From assembly GCA_016302505.1 (NCBI GenBank), contig JAEDNL010000030.1, forward strand, positions 1 to 14,442: DNA of 14,442 nucleotides, read 5' to 3'. Source of the stretch: Bacilli bacterium (lineage in GTDB: Bacteria; Bacillota_I; Bacilli_A; RF39; UBA660). A program made the position numbers and the translations under genes. Under the pieces are notes generated by a model that made no database searches, was not told the DNA's origin, and was given only the letters and a program-made list of their open reading frames with translations. Every line of letters begins with the position of its first letter. Position 1 is the stretch's first letter. Shown here piece by piece: positions 5,841 through 11,813 of this stretch.

Positions 5841-6521
5841 ATGATAGAAAAATTACTTAATAAATTTTTCAGAAATGATGATGTATTTTTTGTAGGGAGT
5901 ACTGATATTTTACCACCACCTTTAAAGAAAAATGTTGAAGAAGATTTAGTTATAAAAAGTAGTCTAGGTGACTTAGAAGCTAGAAATAAACTTATAGAAC
6001 ACAATTTAAGATTAGTGGTATTTCTGGCTAAAAAATATGATAATACTATGTATGATTTGGAAGATTTAGTTAGTATTGGAACTATTGGTTTAATAAAAGG
6101 AATTAATACATATAAACTTGATAAAAATATTAAACTTGCGACATATGCATCTAGATGTATTGATAATGAGATTCTTATGTTTTTAAGAAAAAATAAAAAA
6201 AGAAACTCAGAAGTAAGTCTTGAAGATTCAATTAATTTTGACAATGAAGGAAATGAATTAAAACTTGAGGATGTTTTTGGGACTGAGGACGATATTGTTG
6301 AAAAGTGTTTAGAAAATAAAGATGATAAGATTTTACTTGAAAAAGAAGTTAAGAATTTAACCAGCAGAGATAGGGATATTATTGAACAAAGATATGGGCT
6401 TTTTGGTAAAAAAGAGCTTACTCAAAAGGAACTTGCTGATAAATTAAATATTTCTCAGTCATATATTTCTAGAATAGAAAAAAAAGTTATTAAAAAACTT
6501 AAAATACTAATGAGAATATAA
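5841..6521 (+). CDS. sigE: Sporulation sigma factor SigE (pro-sigma-E)
   Basis: SigE is the early mother-cell sigma factor, made as an inactive membrane-bound precursor cleaved by SpoIIGA. The 226 residues show DVFFVGSTDILPPPL at 14-28 (family EVYYIGGSEALPPPL), LIEHNLRLVV at 51-60, DLVSIGTIGLIKGINTY at 75-91, KLATYASRCIDNEILMFLR at 98-116 (region 2.4), and a region 4 helix-turn-helix at about 195-215 with QSYISRIEKK. The pro-sequence before the cleavage region is only about 16 residues, against about 27 in B. subtilis. It cannot be extended, because the codon before the ATG is the spoIIGA stop TAA. A GGAGG inside the end of spoIIGA serves as the ribosome-binding site, so expression is coupled to the protease. 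A terminator overlaps the stop codon. Confidence 0.96.
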   Translation: MIEKLLNKFFRNDDVFFVGSTDILPPPLKKNVEEDLVIKSSLGDLEARNKLIEHNLRLVVFLAKKYDNTMYDLEDLVSIGTIGLIKGINTYKLDKNIKLATYASRCIDNEILMFLRKNKKRNSEVSLEDSINFDNEGNELKLEDVFGTEDDIVEKCLENKDDKILLEKEVKNLTSRDRDIIEQRYGLFGKKELTQKELADKLNISQSYISRIEKKVIKKLKILMRI

Positions 6522-6544
6522 AGCGTAAACTTTATATTTTTTTT
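6515..6544 (+). terminator. Terminator overlapping the sigE stop codon
   Basis: AATATAAAG (6515-6523) pairs with CTTTATATT (6530-6538) across a six-base loop, followed by a T-run through 6544. The stop codon at 6519-6521 lies in the left arm, so little spoIIGA-sigE transcription should pass into the next unit. Confidence 0.75.
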
Positions 6545-6553
6545 ATTAAATAC

Positions 6554-6583
6554 TTGTTTTTATATACTTTATTATGATAAAAT
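6554..6583 (+). promoter_or_regulatory. Promoter of the three-gene unit between sigE and sigG
   Basis: TTGTTT (6554-6559), an 18-bp spacer, and TAAAAT (6578-6583) preceded by the extended -10 dinucleotide TG (TGATAAAAT). This looks like a housekeeping SigA promoter; no clear SigE, SigF or SigG pattern was seen. Predicted leader is about 30 bases, containing GGAGG at 6611-6615. Confidence 0.6.
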
Positions 6584-6622
6584 AAAATAGAATATGACAT
6601 AAAGGGAATTGGAGGAATTAAA

Positions 6623-8299
6623 ATGTCAAACAATTATAATGACTATGGTTATGAAGATAATGATAGTTCCAACTCTGGTTTAGGTAGAAAAGTTTTAATT
6701 GTTGTTCTTGTTTTAATAGCTGTTTTTTTGATAGTTTTCTTACTTAAGAGCTGTAGTGGAAAGACTAAAAAAACAGATAACAATGTATTTGATTATGAAT
6801 CTACTTTACTAGAATCAGGAAAGACATTCTATGAATACAATACAGATTTATTTCCTACTGAAATAGGTGAGTGTGCTCAAGTTGAATTAGAGACTTTAAT
6901 AAGTAAAGGACTTGCTGTTTCAGATCAATTTAAAACATGCAATACAATAACTACTTATGTAAGAGTATGTAAACTTGAAAATGGTAGCATGCATTATACT
7001 CCTTGGTTAAGTTGTACTGATAAGTCATCTGATAGTGAGTATGATGAATTTAAAGAAGGAAATATTGCTGATATTAAAACTGATGAATCATTACTTAAAT
7101 TTGAGTTCTTACCTCAAGCATTAAAAACTAATGGTTCTACATTAGGAAAAGTAGAAGAGTTATGGAAAAGTGATATTAAATATAGTGCATATAAAACTTT
7201 AGGAACTGGAACATATTACAGATATAAAGATTTATTGTATATATGGAATATTCAAATTAAAAAATATTATACAAGCAAAGGTGAAAAATCTTCAGCTAAA
7301 GAAGTTAATGAATATTATACAGTAGCACCTAGTAATGATTATTTATTACACGATAGTAAAGCTACTGCATATAAATGGTTTACAAGTGAATCCACTAAAG
7401 AATATTATATGAAAGATGGAGCTAAAGCATTTAGTGATACCCCTGTAGAAGGTTATCCATATAATGAAGGTGGTGTTGTTGTTACAATGTATCAAACAAG
7501 AAGTGTTACTGGTACATATAGCCCATCACTATATCATGAATGTAGACCTACTAAAAATTCAACTGCAGTTAAATATCAAAAAGAAGAATGTGGAAAAGGT
7601 ACAGATATTAATTTTTCTGTTGAAACAAATAAATTCTATTCATGTGCAAATTCTACAAGTGATTCAGTTGTTGGCAATAAAGTAAGTGCAGGAACGACAT
7701 GTAAAAAATATAGTAATTGGTCATCTGCAACTAACACTGCATGTGATACTAAAAACACTGATACATGTAGATCAGCATCAAGAACTTTCTATTATTGGTA
7801 TAAATTAAATGAAAATACTAATAAAAAATATTATCCATCTGGAAGCAGTAGTGCTTCAGGTGAAAAAATATATTATACATCAGCACCTGTAAAAGGAGCT
7901 ATTAGAGATGATAGTACTAAAGCAACAGCATATAAATGGTATAAGGCAACTGACAGTACTTCATCTGATTATTTTGCAGTAGCACCAAGTAGTGGAGCTA
8001 CTAAGACAAATCAATCTAAATGGAGCGATTGGTCAAGTTGGATTACTAAGAATCCTAAAGTAAATGACGGAAGAACAAGAAAGATTGAAAGCAAACAAAA
8101 AATTAAATTACAACAAATTTTAGGAACAACTGAAGAAAGTTGGGAAGATTTAAATCAAACTTTTGTAAGTGAAGAAGAAATGATAAATATATTCAAGTCT
8201 AAAAATTATGATGTTAATTCATTAAAAGACATCAATAACAATGGTGAATTAAGATACAAAATTAAAATGTATATTAGAAATAAGAAAGTAAATAAATAA
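6623..8299 (+). CDS. Membrane-anchored surface protein, Cys/Tyr-rich with duplicated modules
   Basis: A 558-residue protein of no known function. Seen: an acidic, Asn/Tyr-rich cytosolic N-terminus, a membrane span at 22-41 with Arg/Lys on the inner side, then a large external part. Residues about 82-131 form a Cys-containing module (C84, C106, C116, C131) with VELETLISKGL and TYVRVC, loosely like the globular part of pseudopilins. A Tyr-rich module occurs twice, about 213-262 and 401-455, each with KKYY, (E/I)YYT-x-AP, and ATAYKW(F/Y). Ten external Cys in all (the others at 307-382) could form disulfides, unusual for a low-GC surface protein. WSDWSSW (467-473) followed by RTRKIESKQK resembles WSxWS surface repeats. 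A strong GGAGG precedes the ATG. Trp is always TGG. Confidence 0.85.
   Translation: MSNNYNDYGYEDNDSSNSGLGRKVLIVVLVLIAVFLIVFLLKSCSGKTKKTDNNVFDYESTLLESGKTFYEYNTDLFPTEIGECAQVELETLISKGLAVSDQFKTCNTITTYVRVCKLENGSMHYTPWLSCTDKSSDSEYDEFKEGNIADIKTDESLLKFEFLPQALKTNGSTLGKVEELWKSDIKYSAYKTLGTGTYYRYKDLLYIWNIQIKKYYTSKGEKSSAKEVNEYYTVAPSNDYLLHDSKATAYKWFTSESTKEYYMKDGAKAFSDTPVEGYPYNEGGVVVTMYQTRSVTGTYSPSLYHECRPTKNSTAVKYQKEECGKGTDINFSVETNKFYSCANSTSDSVVGNKVSAGTTCKKYSNWSSATNTACDTKNTDTCRSASRTFYYWYKLNENTNKKYYPSGSSSASGEKIYYTSAPVKGAIRDDSTKATAYKWYKATDSTSSDYFAVAPSSGATKTNQSKWSDWSSWITKNPKVNDGRTRKIESKQKIKLQQILGTTEESWEDLNQTFVSEEEMINIFKSKNYDVNSLKDINNNGELRYKIKMYIRNKKVNK
7259..7987 (+). repeat. Two diverged copies of a Tyr-rich module within the surface-protein gene
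   Basis: Copies at about 7259-7408 and 7823-7987 encode matching blocks: KKYY, then YYT-x-AP about 12-18 residues later, then ATAYKW(F/Y). At DNA level the most conserved stretch is GCATATAAATGGT. Divergence elsewhere indicates an old duplication. Confidence 0.7.
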
Positions 8300-8313
8300 A
8301 AGGAGTGATTTTT

Positions 8314-9963
8314 ATGAGAAATATGGAAATTGCAAAATTAATTGAATTAAATAGTAAAAATCTATTAACTGATGAAGAATTAGCATTTGCTATAAAGGAA
8401 TTGAAGAAGAAAGAAGAAAGTAATAATAGTGAGTTATCACAAGAAGATAAAGAAACTGCTCAAAGAATTAAAAATGATTCAATTGAAGCTATTAATTTAG
8501 CTAATAAAAATCGTGAAAGAGCACAAAGAATGAGAAAAGAATGGGCACAAAGAGCTAAACAAGAAGAATTATCAAGAAATCAAGACGCAGAGTTGTTACT
8601 AGCTAAAACAGTTCTTAGTGGATTAACTAGTAGAATAGGAGAGAGAACTTATTCTGATGAAATGCTTAATGACATGGAATATTACGAAACAATGAGCTTA
8701 TATGATAGCATTTTAGAACACATGAATCCGTTAGAAAGAAATAGAATGGTTAATGAAGCAAAACAAAGAATTAAAGAAGGTAAGGGATTTGGAATGGGAC
8801 CTGTTTTAGAACCAGTAGCTGAGCCAGAATCAATTGTTGAGCCAGAACCAATTGCTGAGCCAGAACCAATTGCTGAACCAGAACCAGTAGCTGAGCCAGA
8901 ACCAGTAGCTGAGCCAGAACCAATTGTTGAACCAGAACCAATTGCTGAGCCAGATGGCCTTGTAGCACCACTTCCATTACCAGGTGACGATGAACCGGAA
9001 GTATTACCAGGCTTTGATGATGAACCAACAGCAGATGAAGATGAGCCTGAAATTGAACCACTTCCTCTACCAGTAGAAGATACTCCTGAAGAAGAACCTG
9101 AACCAGAAACTCTACCGGATGAAGATGAAGAAGAAAAGGACAATGTTGTTCCTATTCCAGTTGAAGTAGTTCAACCTAAACCATCTCTATGGAAGAAAAT
9201 AGCTATAGTTACTGGTGCTGCTATTACATTCTTAAATGGTATAGCAATCGCAGTACATACTGGACTTATGGCTAAAAATACAAATGATATAAAAAAAGAT
9301 ACAAGTGAAATAATTGGACTTGTTAGAGAACAAGATAAAGATTTGGAAGATGAAGAAAAAGATAATGATGAAGAAAATAAACTAGATGATGACACAAAGA
9401 TACCAAATAATGGAGGAGGAACTACTCCTGATAACAAACCATCAACACCTAATAAACCATCAAATCCAGATAAGACACCAAATAATCCATCAAACCCAGG
9501 GACAATTGATTCTGAAAAGGACGAACCATCAAAACCTGGTTCAACAGATACTGAAAAGGACGAACCATCAAACCCTGGTTCAACAGATACTGAAAAAGAA
9601 GATAAAGATGTATTCCCAATTCACTTAAATCCAGCTCAAAATGAAACTGCTATGGATACAAGTACTGGTATTGAAGTAACATCTGATGGAACTACATATA
9701 AACATAATTCTGACGGCTCTTATACTAAAGTTGGAGAACAAGAATTAAAATATGATAAAAATGGTAATGCTTTAGTTGGTGAAGATAATTTAAAAGATAA
9801 TACTAAAGAAAATGTTGAAGTACCAAAAACAGGTGAAGAAAAACCACTTGAAGAAGCACTTAATGATATGAGTGAAGATGAACAAAAAAATCTAATTGCT
9901 GCACTTGGTAATATTAATTGGGATGAGTACTTTGTTGATCAACAAAGTGGACCTACATTGTAA
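8314..9963 (+). CDS. Single-span membrane protein with (EP-I/V-A/V-EP)n cytosolic spacer and Pro-rich external arm
   Basis: A 549-residue protein that I do not recognise. ATG 8314 was chosen for the AGGAG at 8301-8305; an in-frame upstream codon at 8305 overlaps that site. Order of parts: an N-terminal charged helical, probably coiled-coil region (about 1-158, with RERAQRMRKEWAQRAKQEE near 67-85); eight EPxAEP-type hexamers (166-213); an acidic Pro-rich stretch to about 290; one membrane span, IAIVTGAAITFLNGIAIAVHTGL (296-318), with WKK before it, so the long N-terminal part should be inside; a charged, Asn/Pro-rich external arm with 13-residue repeats (400-425); and a C-terminal domain (about 432-549). 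It lacks a signal peptide, a C-terminal anchor and Cys. It is 14 bases downstream of the surface-protein gene, so the two products probably work together. Confidence 0.85.
   Translation: MRNMEIAKLIELNSKNLLTDEELAFAIKELKKKEESNNSELSQEDKETAQRIKNDSIEAINLANKNRERAQRMRKEWAQRAKQEELSRNQDAELLLAKTVLSGLTSRIGERTYSDEMLNDMEYYETMSLYDSILEHMNPLERNRMVNEAKQRIKEGKGFGMGPVLEPVAEPESIVEPEPIAEPEPIAEPEPVAEPEPVAEPEPIVEPEPIAEPDGLVAPLPLPGDDEPEVLPGFDDEPTADEDEPEIEPLPLPVEDTPEEEPEPETLPDEDEEEKDNVVPIPVEVVQPKPSLWKKIAIVTGAAITFLNGIAIAVHTGLMAKNTNDIKKDTSEIIGLVREQDKDLEDEEKDNDEENKLDDDTKIPNNGGGTTPDNKPSTPNKPSNPDKTPNNPSNPGTIDSEKDEPSKPGSTDTEKDEPSNPGSTDTEKEDKDVFPIHLNPAQNETAMDTSTGIEVTSDGTTYKHNSDGSYTKVGEQELKYDKNGNALVGEDNLKDNTKENVEVPKTGEEKPLEEALNDMSEDEQKNLIAALGNINWDEYFVDQQSGPTL
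8809..8952 (+). repeat. 18-bp tandem repeats encoding EP-(I/V)-(A/V)-EP
   Basis: Eight 18-base units such as GAACCAATTGCTGAGCCA encode EPVAEP, ESIVEP, EPIAEP, EPIAEP, EPVAEP, EPVAEP, EPIVEP and EPIAEP. Units keep frame and differ mostly at third positions and I/V. Copy number is likely to vary between strains by slippage. The peptide should form an extended, rigid negatively charged spacer. Confidence 0.9.
9511..9588 (+). repeat. 39-bp tandem repeat encoding (S/T)EKDEPS(K/N)PGSTD
   Basis: Two near-identical 39-base units (9511-9549 and 9550-9588) and the beginning of a third (TEKED) encode an Asp/Pro/Ser-rich external arm of the membrane protein. The high identity implies recent duplication. 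Confidence 0.85.
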
Positions 9964-9982
9964 TTATTAGGAGGAAAAAAGA

Positions 9983-10225
9983 ATGGATAATTTAACAAAT
10001 CAAATATTAAAATTAAATAATGGTGTTAGCTATTTTGTACTAAGACAAGCTGCTTATAAAGGAGTTACATATTTCTTAGGAGCAGAAGTTACCTCTGATG
10101 GAGAGGATTTTACAAATAAATTTGCTTTCTTAGAGCAAATTGATGTTGATGGTAAATTCTGTGTTAAAGAAGTTACAGATAAATCAGTATTAGAAATACT
10201 AGCTAAAAATATTAAATTAGATTAA
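9983..10225 (+). CDS. Small DUF1292-like protein, 80 residues
   Basis: A compact soluble protein beginning MDNLTNQILKLNNGVSYFVLRQ, without signal or membrane span. The pattern YFVLRQAAYKGVTYFLGAEVTSDGED, then FAFLEQIDVDGKFCVKEVTD and an ending V-LEILAKNIKL, resembles the DUF1292 (YrzB-like) family of small Firmicute proteins of unknown function; this is a by-eye resemblance. An AGGAGG at 9969-9974 lies 8 bases before the ATG, and the gene follows the previous one by 19 bases, so it belongs to the same transcript. No terminator separates it from sigG, whose ATG is 51 bases further on. Its partner or substrate is unknown. Confidence 0.8.
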   Translation: MDNLTNQILKLNNGVSYFVLRQAAYKGVTYFLGAEVTSDGEDFTNKFAFLEQIDVDGKFCVKEVTDKSVLEILAKNIKLD

Positions 10226-10226
10226 T

Positions 10227-10261
10227 TGAATAAAAATATTAAATTCCTGACAATATACATT
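10227..10261 (+). promoter_or_regulatory. Candidate sporulation-type promoter of sigG
   Basis: Two overlapping readings are possible. As a SigF/SigG site: TGAATA (10227-10232, exact SigG-type -35), an 18-bp gap, CAATATA (10251-10257). As a SigE site: AAATATT (10234-10240), 13 bp, TATACATT (10254-10261), close to CATACAHT. Neither resembles a SigA promoter. The sequence is A/T-rich, so chance matches are likely. Confidence 0.35.
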
Positions 10262-10276
10262 GAAAGGAATTTTTAT

Positions 10277-11047
10277 ATGGCAAAAAATAAAGTAGAAATA
10301 ACTGGAATTAACACAAATAAATTAGAAACCTTATCACAAAGTGAAATGACAGAATTATTTAAACAATACAAAAATGGAAGTAAATTTGCTCAAGAAAGAT
10401 TAGTCAAATGTAATTTAAAATTAGTATTAAGTATACTAAAAAAATATCAAAATAGAACTGATAATATGGATGATTTATTTCAAATAGGAACTATAGGGTT
10501 AATAAAAGCAATAAAGAATTTTGATTTATCATTTGGAGTTATGTTTAGTACATATGCAGTGTTTATGATAGAAGGAGAAGTAAAAAGATATATAAGAGAT
10601 AATAGTCAAATAAGAATATCTAGAAGTATAAAGGACCTAGCATATCAAATAATTAACTATAAAGAAGAATATTTTAAAGAAAATTCTATTTATCCAACTA
10701 ATGATATGATATGCTCACATTTAAATATATCAAGTTATCAACTATATAATGCTATTAGTTCATTAAGTGAACCAGTTAGTATATTTGAACCAATATATAA
10801 TGATGGTGGAGACACAATATATTTGTTAGATCAAATAGAAGACAGTACAACCAAAGATTTAAATAAACTATTATGCTTAAGAGAAGCATTAAATAAAATA
10901 AAAGAAAGAGAAAAAACAGTATTATTAAAAAGGTATATATATGGACTTTCACAGTCAGAAATAGCAAGTGAATTAAAGATAAGTCAAGCACAAGTATCAA
11001 GAATAGAATCAACTGCATTAGCATCCGTAAAAAGATTAATACTGTAA
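10277..11047 (+). CDS. sigG: Sporulation sigma factor SigG (late forespore)
   Basis: SigG directs late gene expression in the engulfed forespore. The 256-residue protein begins MAKNKVEITGINTNKL, the hallmark KVEI-x-G start. Further matches: NLKLVLSI at 46-53, DDLFQIGTIGLIKAI at 65-79, FSTYAVFMIEGEVKRYIRDN at 90-109, IRISRSIKDLAY at 112-123, SIFEPIYNDGGD at 168-179 (very characteristic), and helix-turn-helix SQAQVSRIE at 236-244. Odd points: the near-invariant Pro of YAVPMI is Phe96, and the residue aligned with B. subtilis Asn45 is Lys44. ATG 10277 was chosen for the AAAGGA at 10263-10268 and homology; the frame opens earlier at a TTG inside the leader. Unlike in Bacillus it is separated from sigE by three other genes. 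Confidence 0.96.
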   Translation: MAKNKVEITGINTNKLETLSQSEMTELFKQYKNGSKFAQERLVKCNLKLVLSILKKYQNRTDNMDDLFQIGTIGLIKAIKNFDLSFGVMFSTYAVFMIEGEVKRYIRDNSQIRISRSIKDLAYQIINYKEEYFKENSIYPTNDMICSHLNISSYQLYNAISSLSEPVSIFEPIYNDGGDTIYLLDQIEDSTTKDLNKLLCLREALNKIKEREKTVLLKRYIYGLSQSEIASELKISQAQVSRIESTALASVKRLIL

Positions 11048-11070
11048 TAAAAAAAAACATATAATTTAAT

Positions 11071-11304
11071 ATGAAATTATCAGAACTACAAAAAAAAGAT
11101 ATTGTTAATATAAGAGATGGAAAAAAGATAGGAAGGATAATAGATGTAGAATTTGATCCATTAAGTGGATATATGATACATTTTGTTATTGAAAAATCAA
11201 GATTCGTAAGAAGTATGTTTAGTGTATCAGAAGATTTAAATATAAAATTTACTCAAATAAAAAAATTAGGAGAGGATGTAATACTAATAGATATATCTCA
11301 ATAG
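11071..11304 (+). CDS. ylmC: YlmC/YmxH-family PRC-barrel sporulation protein
   Basis: A 77-residue PRC-barrel protein of the YlmC/YmxH family, found next to sigG in many spore formers; the molecular role is not known. Seen: MKLSELQKKDIVNIRDGKKIGRIIDVEFDP (family: LS-ELQ-KDVVNVxDGKKLGxIxDIEID), a hydrophobic middle, and the ending FTQIKKLGEDVILIDI (family I-KIGEDVILV). It follows sigG by 23 bases. There is no Shine-Dalgarno. Instead a perfect TATAAT lies at 11060-11065, five bases before the ATG, with TTAATA 18 bp upstream as a weak -35, so the gene may also be transcribed as a leaderless message. The TAG stop is part of the -35 box of the lspA promoter. Confidence 0.9.
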   Translation: MKLSELQKKDIVNIRDGKKIGRIIDVEFDPLSGYMIHFVIEKSRFVRSMFSVSEDLNIKFTQIKKLGEDVILIDISQ

Positions 11305-11330
11305 ACATTCTATTTAGAATTTGATAAAAT
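11302..11330 (+). promoter_or_regulatory. lspA promoter placed for a leaderless transcript
   Basis: TAGACA (11302-11307, 5/6 to TTGACA), exactly 17 bp, TAAAAT (11325-11330, 5/6 to TATAAT). Only six bases separate the -10 box from the lspA ATG at 11337, so transcription should start at or within a base or two of the A of ATG. Confidence 0.65.
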
Positions 11331-11336
11331 ACTATT

Positions 11337-11813
11337 ATGAAAAAATATTTTAAAATTATAATTTTAACTATATTATTAATTATATTTGATCAAGTATCTA
11401 AGTTACTTATAACTAAATATTTTGAAGTTGGAGATAGTTTAACTATAATTAATAATTTTTTAAAGTTTCTTTATATTAAAAATACAGGTGCCGCATTTGG
11501 ACTATTTATGAATAATATATTTATACTTATAATAGTAACTAATATTTTATTAGTATATTTAATTATTGAACTAAAAAAGAATATTAATAATAAAATATTA
11601 GTAATATCTTTATCATTAATAATAAGTGGAGCCCTAGGTAATTTAATTGATAGGATATTTAGAGGATATGTAGTTGATTTTATATCATTTACACTATTTA
11701 ATAAAGAAATGGCTATATTTAATATAGCAGATATATTTATAACAATTGGTGTAACTATATTATTAGTACATATATTTAAGGAAGGTAAGTATGAAAGAAT
11801 TAGAAATAAATAA
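11337..11813 (+). CDS. lspA: Lipoprotein signal peptidase LspA (signal peptidase II)
   Basis: LspA is the four-span membrane aspartic protease that cleaves lipoprotein signal peptides after lipid attachment to Cys. The 158 residues match the family. Seen: FDQVSK at 17-22, IKNTGAAFG at 47-55, SGALGNLIDR at 97-106, VVDF with catalytic Asp114, and FNIADIFI with catalytic Asp132; four hydrophobic spans are evident. No Shine-Dalgarno lies upstream; the promoter -10 ends six bases before the ATG, pointing to a leaderless mRNA. The last 23 bases overlap rluD, the common lspA-rluD arrangement of Firmicutes. Confidence 0.97.
   Translation: MKKYFKIIILTILLIIFDQVSKLLITKYFEVGDSLTIINNFLKFLYIKNTGAAFGLFMNNIFILIIVTNILLVYLIIELKKNINNKILVISLSLIISGALGNLIDRIFRGYVVDFISFTLFNKEMAIFNIADIFITIGVTILLVHIFKEGKYERIRNK

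Noticed and set aside
5819..6244. Minus-strand open frame of 141 codons
   Set aside because: It is fully antisense to sigE, which is unambiguous, and has no promoter or ribosome-binding site.
8809..8952. CRISPR-like array
   Set aside because: The repeats are contiguous 18-base units in frame inside a gene, without spacers.
8771..9061. Minus-strand frame rich in Leu/Gln/Val
   Set aside because: Another shadow of the same tandem repeat; repetitive DNA keeps several frames open.
8682..9143. Minus-strand open frame rich in Ser/Gly
   Set aside because: It is the antisense of the EPxAEP repeat region; the composition follows from the repeats, and no ribosome-binding site precedes it.
9820..9850. 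VPKTG in the spacer membrane protein, resembling a sortase LPxTG motif
   Set aside because: It lies about 45 residues before the end and is followed by an acidic soluble domain, not a membrane span and basic tail, so it cannot be a cell-wall sorting signal.
10776..11060. Minus-strand hydrophobic frame
   Set aside because: It is antisense to sigG; Leu/Phe richness is what A/T-rich coding DNA gives on the complement.
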